Of a stretch of 64,000 nucleotides of DNA, positions 43,114-51,188 are shown piece by piece. The notes under the pieces were generated by a model. That model was not told the origin of the DNA and ran no database searches. It saw only the letters and a list, made by a program, of their open reading frames with translations. A program made the translations under genes and the position numbers. The DNA is from JBOCEF01 sp050586345 (GTDB lineage: Bacteria > Pseudomonadota > Alphaproteobacteria > Rhodobacterales > Rhodobacteraceae). Every line of letters starts with the position of its first letter. The first letter of the stretch is position 1. The DNA lies in assembly GCF_050586345.1 (NCBI RefSeq), contig NZ_JBOCEF010000018.1, positions 1 through 64,000 on the forward strand, written 5' to 3'.

Positions 43114-43140
43114 GGGAGAACCGCGGGGGGAGAACCGCGG
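43114..43140. repeat. 13-bp direct repeat in the spacer before the sulfotransferase gene
   Basis: GGGAGAACCGCGG occurs at 43114-43126 and again at 43128-43140. It lies between the end of the injection-system operon and the sulfotransferase start. It could be a regulator-binding pair or a chance duplication; nothing else is seen in the 185-base spacer. Confidence 0.4.
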
Positions 43141-43220
43141 GGCGGGGCCGCCCCCGTCCCGCGCCCCCGCTCCCCGCGCCCGCCGCGCGGCCCCGCCGGG
43201 CGGGCGCCGTCCCCCGTCCC

Positions 43221-43724
43221 TCAGCCCCAGTCGTAGTCCACGGCGCCGATGGTCAGGTTCTGCCCCCCCGCCACCAGGTGGCCGAACACGAATTGCGGGC
43301 GGATCAGCCCCTCGAGCGTCAGCGTGCCGGTGCGCAGCCCGTCCGGCCCCTCGACCTTCACCCGCGCCCCGCCCAGCTGCACGCCGTCCAGGTCGCCCAC
43401 CGACTTCTCGTTCCGCGCGACGCCGTTGGCGGCGAGGTTCACGTTGCCGCCGCCATAGACATACGCGAAGGACACCCGCTTCAGCGGCGCCGCAAGCGGC
43501 GCGGTGAAGACGGCGTTGACGTCCTTGCACTGCAGCGCGCGGCCGCCGGGGCCGGGCACGACCTCGATGGCGCCGTTCCCGACCACGTCCCCGCCGCCGC
43601 GCTGGAAATCCGCCCCGAACACGGCCGAGAGCGCCGAGGCGAACATCTCCGGCCGCTCGGGGCGCAGGGTCATGGACCGCACCCTGTCGCCGAAGGCCAG
43701 GGTCTCGAAGGTCTCGATGGGCAT
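43221..43724 (-). CDS. Unrecognised 167-aa protein, last gene of the injection-system operon
   Basis: The protein is beta-rich and soluble (GDVVGNGAIEVVPGPGGRAL, VKRVSFAYVYGGGNVNLAAN-like segments, VFGHLVAGGQNLTIGAVDYD). There is no signal peptide or catalytic motif. It follows the DUF6519 gene by 38 bases on the same strand. A small beta-sandwich at the end of such operons could be a fibre part, chaperone or cargo; none of these is shown. Confidence 0.7.
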   Translation of the reverse strand: MPIETFETLAFGDRVRSMTLRPERPEMFASALSAVFGADFQRGGGDVVGNGAIEVVPGPGGRALQCKDVNAVFTAPLAAPLKRVSFAYVYGGGNVNLAANGVARNEKSVGDLDGVQLGGARVKVEGPDGLRTGTLTLEGLIRPQFVFGHLVAGGQNLTIGAVDYDWG

Positions 43725-43762
43725 GGCCGCCTCCTTTCGCGCCGCAAGGCTCTCCCGGCGGG

Positions 43763-46123
43763 TCAGTCGGTGATGAAGAACCAGCCGCGGAAATCGCGGC
43801 TGGTCAGCGCGTCGCCGGGCGCCAGCAGCCCGTCATCGCCGCGCGCGAACCCGTGGTGCATCGGCGCGCCGCCGAATTCGAGCTCGGTCGACCCGTTGAG
43901 GCGCAGCGGCCGCCCGTCCGGGCCCGGCGCCTCGGCCCGCCACACCGCCGAGGACAGCGCCACCTCGGCCCGCAGCGCCCGCACCCCGGCGACGGGATCG
44001 CCGGCGAAGCGGTCGATCGCGGCGGCGAGGCAGCTTGCGTCCCAGCCCGGTTCGAACCGCACCCGGCGCAGCGGCGCCGCGCCCTCGGGGTGCAGGGTTC
44101 CGGGCAGCCGCGCCTGGCGCCCCACCGGGCAGGCGTCGCCCACCGCCCCGAGATCCCACAGCGTCAGCGTCACCTGGCACGAGTCGCCCGCCTGCAGCGC
44201 GTTCGGGTCCATCGGGTCCGAGAAATCGAAGACCAGTCCGTCCTTGACCAGCTGGTGACGCGACACGAAGGCGTCGTTGTCCCAGTTCACCCCGACCACC
44301 CGCGGCAGCGGGCGCGCCGCGACCCCGCCGCGGGCGCAGAGCGCATCAAGCGCGTCCTGCACGGTGAACACGCCCTCGAGGTCCTTGCACGCCCCGGGCG
44401 CGTATCCCGTGCCCCGGGCGGTGTCGAACCGCGCCGTGAACAGCACCGACCGCGCCCCGGGGCGGGGCGCGCCCAGCGTCGCCAGCACCTGGTGCGTCGC
44501 CTCCGGCTGCCCGGCCGAGAGGGTCCACTCCACCTCGACCATCCCCAGCCCCTCGCCCGTCGCCCCGGTCTCTGCGCGCACGAACCCCCCGGGCTGCAGC
44601 AGCGCGCCGTCGATCCGGCAGGCGGGCGCGCCGTCCGGCAGGGTCCAGAACACCCGCGCGTTCGGAACCGGCGTCTCGCCGCGCATGACCGCAAGGCGCA
44701 GCTTGCCCGGCAGCGTCGCGGCGCCGCCATCCGCGGGCGGGATCACGCCCTGCCCGTCGCCGCCGCGATAGTGCAGCGCCATGTCCGAGAGGGCGGCGAA
44801 GGGGATGCGGCAATCCTCGGGGTCCGGGCCCGGCGCGGGGCTGCCGAGGCTCGCCAGCGGGGCGTAAAGGACGGTCGGGCCGTGCGGGCGCTCCTGCACC
44901 GGGGCGCCGCCGGGCCCCGTCGGCCAGTCCACCGTGCCGTCCGCCCGCGCCGCGAAGGTCCAGCAATCGCCGCGCCGGAAGCTCGCCGTCCCGGCCCCGC
45001 CGACCACCACCGACAGCCCGTCGCCGAGCGGCAGCGGCGCCGACAGCCCGTCCGCCCCGAGCTTGCCGACCTCGATCCAGCCCGCCCCGTCCGGCAGCCG
45101 GTCCCACAGCCGCAGCCGCCAGCCGCCATCCGTGCGCAGCCCGGTCGCGTCCAGTTCCGCCTCGGTCGCGTCCAGCGCCACCCGGTCGTCCGAGGCGCTG
45201 GCGACCGGGAACAGCCGCTCGGGCGCCCCCGCGGGACGGGGCGCCAGGTCGTCATGGTCCGAGACCACCTCCGCATACATCCCCGGCGCGAACCAGTTGC
45301 GCGCGTCGCGGGCGGGCGGGGACAGCGTCAGCTCCACCCCCTGCCGCCCGACGATCCCGGTCATCAGGCTGGCGTTGCGGCGCGAGACCTTGAGGCGCAG
45401 CCCCAGCGCGCCGAAGCGCGGCCCGTCGACGTCCGGCAGGCCCGGGAACGGGTCCCCGTCATGCACCTCGACCCGGTAATGCAGGTTCTCCAGCCCCGTG
45501 TAGCCGCCCGAGGGCAGCAAGGAGCACGGGTCCGAGGCCGGGGGCGCCGAGGCGACGGCGATCCCGACCGTGCCGGTCGAGGCCGAGGCGACGCCGCGCC
45601 ATTCGCGGGTGTCGCGCGCGCTTTCGCAGCGCACCGCCTGCTTGAGCGGCAGCAGGAACACCCGCCAGTCCTGCAGGCCCCGGCCCGCGGCCTCGGCGTC
45701 GCCCAGCGCCTTGTCGGCATAGGCGGGCTCCTCCACCGGGTCCACGTGCCGCTCCTGCGTGCGCAGCACCACGAGGGCGGGCGAGAGCGCCTCGTCCTTC
45801 ACCGGGTGCGGCTGGGCGTCCAGCGCGCACTCCGCCGGGTTCTCCACCAGCGCGCCGTCGACATAGCCATGCCCGGCCCCGATCCGCAGCCCCGCGCCGT
45901 CGCGGGCGACCCGGAAGCCGTCCCCCCCCGCCGGGACCAGCAGCCGCCCCGCGGGCCCCAGCGCGTCCGCCGCCCCCGTCTCGATCCGCCCGAGCGCTAG
46001 GCGCGCATCCTCGGCGATGTCGGCGTCGAGCAGCAGCTGCCCCTGCCGCGGGGCCACCCGGCGGGGGCGGCGGGGATCGGCGGCGCGGATCAGCGCGCGC
46101 GAGCTGTCGTTGCGCATGGTCAT
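43763..46123 (-). CDS. DUF6519 protein of the contractile injection system
   Basis: The 786-aa protein begins MTMRNDSSRALIRAADPRRP and RVAPRQGQLLLDADIAEDAR, which matches the DUF6519 opening (basic start, then QGQLxLDADxxE). The rest is a long series of beta-rich blocks (FRRGDCWTFAARADGTVDWP). DUF6519 proteins are found in extracellular contractile injection loci, often after the baseplate genes. By position it could be a fibre or baseplate-peripheral component. It is coupled by ATGA to the upstream tail-I-like gene. Confidence 0.7.
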   Translation of the reverse strand: MTMRNDSSRALIRAADPRRPRRVAPRQGQLLLDADIAEDARLALGRIETGAADALGPAGRLLVPAGGDGFRVARDGAGLRIGAGHGYVDGALVENPAECALDAQPHPVKDEALSPALVVLRTQERHVDPVEEPAYADKALGDAEAAGRGLQDWRVFLLPLKQAVRCESARDTREWRGVASASTGTVGIAVASAPPASDPCSLLPSGGYTGLENLHYRVEVHDGDPFPGLPDVDGPRFGALGLRLKVSRRNASLMTGIVGRQGVELTLSPPARDARNWFAPGMYAEVVSDHDDLAPRPAGAPERLFPVASASDDRVALDATEAELDATGLRTDGGWRLRLWDRLPDGAGWIEVGKLGADGLSAPLPLGDGLSVVVGGAGTASFRRGDCWTFAARADGTVDWPTGPGGAPVQERPHGPTVLYAPLASLGSPAPGPDPEDCRIPFAALSDMALHYRGGDGQGVIPPADGGAATLPGKLRLAVMRGETPVPNARVFWTLPDGAPACRIDGALLQPGGFVRAETGATGEGLGMVEVEWTLSAGQPEATHQVLATLGAPRPGARSVLFTARFDTARGTGYAPGACKDLEGVFTVQDALDALCARGGVAARPLPRVVGVNWDNDAFVSRHQLVKDGLVFDFSDPMDPNALQAGDSCQVTLTLWDLGAVGDACPVGRQARLPGTLHPEGAAPLRRVRFEPGWDASCLAAAIDRFAGDPVAGVRALRAEVALSSAVWRAEAPGPDGRPLRLNGSTELEFGGAPMHHGFARGDDGLLAPGDALTSRDFRGWFFITD

Positions 46124-48573
46124 GGGCGGTTCCTCCGCATCGCGGCGGGCGTCGAGCGGCCATCGTCAAGGATGGCCGCCTCGGCGCCGAACGGCAGGTA
46201 GTCGTCGAACAGGGCGGTCAGGTTGGCGCGCCGGACGGCCGCGCCATGGGCGGCGAAGGCCCCCATCTCGGTCCCCCCCTCGCCCCCCGTCCGCAGGCCG
46301 GGATCGGCCAGCGGGTGCAGCAGGGCCGCGGTCGGCTCGGACAGGGCGCGGTCGAGGAACACGGGGCGCATCCGGCGCAGGATCGCGGCGCGCGCGGGGG
46401 CCCCGAGGGGGGCGCCCGCCTCCGCCTCCGCCGCCGCCAGCGCCAGGTCCGGCTGGCAGCGGTAGCGGCGCGGATGCGCGCCCCCCGGCGCGGCGTAGCT
46501 GTAGCGCAGGCAGCCGTCCTGCCGCCGCGCGACGCCCAGGGCCCCGTCGAAGATCACGTTCGTGGCCCGGAGCATGCGCAGAGCCGCATCCCCCAGCACC
46601 GTGGCGTCGCAGATCTCGGCGGTCCAGCTTTCGGCCGCGATCGCCTGCCCCCCCGCCCCGTCGGCCGAGATCACCGAGCGCAGCACGCGCAGCCCCGCAT
46701 CCCGCGCGCCCCCCGCCCCGCCGTCGAGCGAGAGCGGTCCGCACAGGCAATCCTCGAGCGCGACCTCCACGCCCCCCAGCGGCGCGAGCGCCAGCAGCGC
46801 CGGGCCGCCGGGGTTGCGCAGGGTGCAGTGGCGCAGGCGCAGCCCCGACAGGGCTTCGGGCGACAGCGCAAGGCCCTGCGTCAGCTCCAGCCCGTCCAGC
46901 ACCGCCGCGCCGGGGCGCTGCTCCGCCCCCGGCGCGGCGGCGGCCTCGATCCGCACCGGCGCGTCGAGGGTGAAACGCCGTGCCCGGCGCACGAGGTAGC
47001 CGCGCCGGCCGGGGTTCCCCTCCACCCCCGGCACGTCGCGGCGCGGGCGCCACTCGGCGGCGACGAGGTGCAGCTCGGCGCCCGGATGGGTCGGGATCAC
47101 CACCTCCGCCCCCGGCGCGGCGCGGTCCGAGCGGGTCAGCACGATCACCCCGAACATCCCCGCGCCATGCGCCCCCCAGTCGTCCAGCGCCTCCTGCAGC
47201 GTCGGCACGCGGCGCAGCGCCCCCGAGGCGCCGGGATCAGCGGGCGAGAGCGGGTCGACCACGCGGATGAAATGGCGCCGCTCGGCGCTGTCCGTCAGCT
47301 CGAAGGGCACGTCCGGGGCGTTGCGTTCATGGGCCCCGGCGCCGATGGGACGGCCGATGCCGTAGGCGTGGGACAGGCGGATCTCCTCGACCTCCGCCGC
47401 GCCGCCGGTGGGGGCGGCGGTGACGATGCGCGCCGTCTCGGGGTCGATGGCGGCGGCGATGGGGCGGGCGGCCCGCGCGGGGTCGGTCCCCGGCGGCAGG
47501 CGGTCCGGGATCCGCTCGGGCAAGGGGCGGCCCGGGGGCGGGTCGGCGAGGTTGGCGATCAAGAGCTCCTCGGGCGGGACCTTGCGGAAGGTCTCCTCCC
47601 CCACGCGGCGCAGGAACAGGGTGAAGGGGGCCCCGGCGCCGTCGAACCAGGGCGGGGAGGCCAGGTCCGCTTGCGCGCCCGTGGCGACGGCGCGGCGCAG
47701 GGCGTCGAGCTCCTTGCAGAGCGGCAGGCGGCGCAGGCGGTCGGGGAGGGTCTGCGGCGGCGTCTGCTGCGCCCCCTGGGGCGACGCCTGGAACCCGGGC
47801 GCCCCGCCCCTCGCCGGGTTGAACAGCCGCACGGCCTCGCCCGGCTGGGCGGCGAGCTGGAACGCCCCCGCCCCGCCCGCGGCCCAGTCCCGGCATTGCG
47901 GCAGGGCGGCGAGGAGCGCGGCGGGAACCGCCCCCGGGTCCTCCCCGGCCAGGTCCGGCGCGGGATGGACCGGGACCAGCGGGCGCAGCAGGTGCACCCC
48001 CACCATCGGGACATGCGCCCGCCCCCCGGCCCGGGCGATGGAGCGCAGGTCGGCCAGCCGCGCGGTCCGGTCATGCGCGGTCCCGACCAGCTGCGCCGCC
48101 TCGCCGTCCCGCAGGTCCGCGAGGCCGGGCCGCTCGGGGCGGACATCCGACAGGTGCTGGAGCCGCACGAGGCGCTGGAAATATTCGACAGCCGCCGCGC
48201 CCTCGCCGGTCACGTCCGCGGCCAGCGCCTGCAGCGCCCGCGCCGTCCCCTTGCCGCGGCGATGGCGGATGGTGTTGGCGATGAAGGCCCGGGGGCTCCA
48301 GCCCGCCCCCTCGGGCAGCGGCGCCATCGGCTCGGCCGCCACCAGCGCGGCCAGCGCCTCGAGCGCGTCGCCCTGCGCCGTCTCCACGAACAGCGCGTCA
48401 TGGAAGGCGTCGAGCGCGGCGTCGAGCTCCGCCGACCCCGCGCCCAGCGCCTGGAACAGCGCCTCGAGCGCCCGGCCCGCGGCGGCGTCATCGGCCCTTA
48501 TCTGCGCCGGCAGCAGGGCGAAGAGCCGCGCGGCGGCGGCGGCGGCCCGTGCGTCAGACGTCGCGTCGCTCAT
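46120..48573 (-). CDS. Phage tail protein I-like baseplate component, with right-handed-helix-like tail
   Basis: The N-terminal 160 residues match the P2 gpI-like tail domain of these systems (RLFALLPAQIRADDAAAGRA; FVETAQGDALEALAALVAAE; RAFIANTIRHRRGKGTARAL). The remaining ~650 residues contain repeated beta rungs (LELTQGLALSPEALSGLRLR, HCTLRNPGGPALLALAPLGG, VEVALEDCLCGPLSLDGGAG) that resemble a parallel beta-helix. The 817-aa length makes it far larger than phage gpI. It would link wedge and fibre in the baseplate. Coupled by ATGA on both sides. Confidence 0.72.
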   Translation of the reverse strand: MSDATSDARAAAAAARLFALLPAQIRADDAAAGRALEALFQALGAGSAELDAALDAFHDALFVETAQGDALEALAALVAAEPMAPLPEGAGWSPRAFIANTIRHRRGKGTARALQALAADVTGEGAAAVEYFQRLVRLQHLSDVRPERPGLADLRDGEAAQLVGTAHDRTARLADLRSIARAGGRAHVPMVGVHLLRPLVPVHPAPDLAGEDPGAVPAALLAALPQCRDWAAGGAGAFQLAAQPGEAVRLFNPARGGAPGFQASPQGAQQTPPQTLPDRLRRLPLCKELDALRRAVATGAQADLASPPWFDGAGAPFTLFLRRVGEETFRKVPPEELLIANLADPPPGRPLPERIPDRLPPGTDPARAARPIAAAIDPETARIVTAAPTGGAAEVEEIRLSHAYGIGRPIGAGAHERNAPDVPFELTDSAERRHFIRVVDPLSPADPGASGALRRVPTLQEALDDWGAHGAGMFGVIVLTRSDRAAPGAEVVIPTHPGAELHLVAAEWRPRRDVPGVEGNPGRRGYLVRRARRFTLDAPVRIEAAAAPGAEQRPGAAVLDGLELTQGLALSPEALSGLRLRHCTLRNPGGPALLALAPLGGVEVALEDCLCGPLSLDGGAGGARDAGLRVLRSVISADGAGGQAIAAESWTAEICDATVLGDAALRMLRATNVIFDGALGVARRQDGCLRYSYAAPGGAHPRRYRCQPDLALAAAEAEAGAPLGAPARAAILRRMRPVFLDRALSEPTAALLHPLADPGLRTGGEGGTEMGAFAAHGAAVRRANLTALFDDYLPFGAEAAILDDGRSTPAAMRRNRP

Positions 48574-51188
48574 GGCGTCATCTCCTCGAACGTGAGGCCC
48601 GCGTCGGAAAGGTGCAGGAGGCCCCCTTCCACGAAGACCCCGCCCTCCATCCGCGGCGCGGGGCACAGCAGGCGCCCATGGTCCTCCGCCGCCCCGCCGG
48701 GCAGCGCAAAGCCCGCCAGCCGCGCCGCGACCACCCCCGGAACCCCCTGCGCGGCGGCGAGGATTTCCGACCGGTGCAGCGCCCGCCCGAAGGGCCGCGC
48801 GGCGGGCGAGAAGGCGGAGAGCAGCGCCGCGCGCAGCGCCGCCTCCACCGCCGCCCGCTCCAGCGCCGGATCATGGGCGAAGCCGAGGCGGATCTCGGCG
48901 GCCAGCGGCGCGAAGCCCGCGATCCGCAGCGCCCGCCCGGGGGGCGAGACGGCGCGGATCGCCTCCTCCAGCCCCGTCGCCAGCGTCCCGCCGGGGACCG
49001 GGGGGGCCATGTCGGTGTCCGCCACCGTCAGGCACATCACCTCGCGCATCCCCGCCCGCAGGACCGAGGCCATGGCCTTGCCCACCCCCCGGTACCCGGC
49101 GGCGAAGGTCTCGTAATCGCGGGCCGAGACCACCCGGTCCAGCACCCGCACCGCGGCGGGGGCGGCGGCGCGGATCTCCTCGGGGCCCTCCGGCTCCTGG
49201 CCCCCCGTCGCCGGGATCGGGTTGGTCGCCGCGCGCAGCCCCAGGACGGGCGAGAGGATGGTCGAGAGCGCCCCCGCCCCGGCGTTCCCCGCCGCCCCGC
49301 CGCCCTTGCGCCAGAGCGCGGTGACCGGCTGCGCCCCGCCCGGCAGAGGCCCGGGAAAGGCGATGGCGGCGGCCGCGTCGTCGCCGGGCGGCGGCGGCGC
49401 GGCGCGGAAGGCGCGGTCGGCGGAGGTCAGCCCGCGCAGCCGCTCGGCATGGGTGTAGAGGCGCCCGCCCACCCGCAGCTCCACCGCCGGGACGTAGCCG
49501 CGCGGGCCGGGCCCGGGCACATGCGCCAGCCGCCCGTCCGGCAGGCGCATGACCGGCAGCGGGTCGGCGGCGTCGGTCACGCCGATCTGTTCCGCGCCCA
49601 GCAGCCCCGTCTCGCCTTCCGTGGCCGCGACGCAATTGCCGAGCGCCGCCAGCCCCTCGGTCCGCCAGCCGCGCGACAGGGGGGCGGCGAAGACGAGGGT
49701 GGTGACCCCGTCGCCCGGCTCGGCCCGCAGCAGCGTGGCGACCTCGGCGGCCACCGGCCCCTCGGCGCCCGGCGCGCCCGCCCATTCCTGCCCCGTCAGC
49801 ACGAAGAGGCGCCCTTGCAGGAGCCCTTCATGGACGCCCTGCACGGTGATCCGGTCGCCGGTGATCTCCGGGTCGGTCAGCGGGGCGAAGACCTGTTCCG
49901 TCGCGGTTTCGAGCAGGATCGAGGTCTCGCGCAGCTTGTCCCCGAAGCCCGCGGCCGACAGGTCCACCCCCGTCGCCTCGATCCGCGTCACCCGCGCCGC
50001 CATGGCGAAATCCGAGCGGGCGCGGGCCGAGACGCCGTCGATCAGCCCCATCGCGTCCACGTCCCCGGCGCTGAACAGCACGGCGCGGCTCTTGGCGGCG
50101 GCCTCGTATTCGGCGTCGAGATCGACCGCGCCGCCATCCGTCGTCCCGCCGTCCGAGAGCACGAAACCCGCCCACTCCCAGACCGTCTTCAGCGCGACCT
50201 CTCCCTCGGCCGGACCCGCCCCATCGCCGCCCAGGATCGGCGTCGGCTGGGCGATGGGGCCCTTCTCGGGGCCGCCGAGGATGAGGGTCTTCTCCTCGCC
50301 CTTCGCGTCGCGCACCTCGTCGGTCATCAGCATGATGTCGGGGGCCGTGGCGCCGAAGCCGGTGGCGCGCCGCCCGAAGACCCGCACCGCGCCCGCCTGG
50401 TCCGCACCGGGCCCCGCCCCTTCCACCAGCCGCCCGGGCGCGAGGGTCAGCACCGTGGTCGCGGGCGCCGTCTCTCCCGGCGCGCCGCCTTGCAGGGGGG
50501 CGGGCGCGGGGCGCTCGACCCCGAGCACGGCGGCCAGCAGCCACTTGCCCTCGCCCGCCGCCCAGGCGGCGATGCTGTCCCCCTCGCGCAACCCGGGGGC
50601 GAGGCCCGCGAGGGTCAGCGTCCCGGTCCCGGCGGTCACCGCGGGCGCCTCGGCCTGCCGCACCGGGCGCAGGGCGTTGAGCGTGCGCCGCGCCTCCAGC
50701 GGGGCCGAGGTCTCGAACACCGCGGGCATCCCGCCCTGCTCCGGCACGGTCGAGAGCTTCATCCCGAGGGGCGCCGTCGCCGCCTCCGGCGCGCCCGGCG
50801 TTTCATCCACCGTGAAGGCCACCACCGTCTCGGCGGAAATGGCGGGCCGCGGCGCGTGGCCCAGCAGGGCGGCGAGGGCGGCGAGCGCGTCGCGGTCCTC
50901 GCCCTGCCCGATGGTCCCGTCGCGCCACAGCCGGTCCGCGTTCCAGCCGATGACATGCAGGCCCAGCGCATAGGCGTCCAGCAGCGCCATGGCCGGGTCC
51001 GAGGGGTCGCGCGTGGTCAGCCCGCGCAGCGGCGCCGCCCCGCCGACCCGCGCGGCGCCGATGCCCTCGACCAGCCGCCCGAGGATCGCGCCATGGGCGA
51101 AGCGGGCCGGGTCCGCCACCGCCTGCATGGGCGCCCCGGCGCCGCAGCCGCAGGCCCCGCCCGCGCCGCCTTCGCATCCGCAGCTCAT
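48570..51188 (-). CDS. Baseplate J-like wedge protein 2, with Cys-rich N-terminus
   Basis: The 872-aa protein belongs to the large baseplate-J/gp6-like family of contractile systems: PLRGLTTRDPSDPAMALLDA near the start, and late blocks RVLDRVVSARDYETFAAGYR, LRIAGFAPLAAEIRLGFAHD, RSEILAAAQGVPGVVAARLA. The first 20 residues hold five Cys (MSCGCEGGAGGACGCGAG), which is unusual and might bind metal. It is the counterpart of Afp12/Pvc12-type wedge proteins. It overlaps both neighbours by four bases. Confidence 0.82.
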   Translation of the reverse strand: MSCGCEGGAGGACGCGAGAPMQAVADPARFAHGAILGRLVEGIGAARVGGAAPLRGLTTRDPSDPAMALLDAYALGLHVIGWNADRLWRDGTIGQGEDRDALAALAALLGHAPRPAISAETVVAFTVDETPGAPEAATAPLGMKLSTVPEQGGMPAVFETSAPLEARRTLNALRPVRQAEAPAVTAGTGTLTLAGLAPGLREGDSIAAWAAGEGKWLLAAVLGVERPAPAPLQGGAPGETAPATTVLTLAPGRLVEGAGPGADQAGAVRVFGRRATGFGATAPDIMLMTDEVRDAKGEEKTLILGGPEKGPIAQPTPILGGDGAGPAEGEVALKTVWEWAGFVLSDGGTTDGGAVDLDAEYEAAAKSRAVLFSAGDVDAMGLIDGVSARARSDFAMAARVTRIEATGVDLSAAGFGDKLRETSILLETATEQVFAPLTDPEITGDRITVQGVHEGLLQGRLFVLTGQEWAGAPGAEGPVAAEVATLLRAEPGDGVTTLVFAAPLSRGWRTEGLAALGNCVAATEGETGLLGAEQIGVTDAADPLPVMRLPDGRLAHVPGPGPRGYVPAVELRVGGRLYTHAERLRGLTSADRAFRAAPPPPGDDAAAAIAFPGPLPGGAQPVTALWRKGGGAAGNAGAGALSTILSPVLGLRAATNPIPATGGQEPEGPEEIRAAAPAAVRVLDRVVSARDYETFAAGYRGVGKAMASVLRAGMREVMCLTVADTDMAPPVPGGTLATGLEEAIRAVSPPGRALRIAGFAPLAAEIRLGFAHDPALERAAVEAALRAALLSAFSPAARPFGRALHRSEILAAAQGVPGVVAARLAGFALPGGAAEDHGRLLCPAPRMEGGVFVEGGLLHLSDAGLTFEEMTP

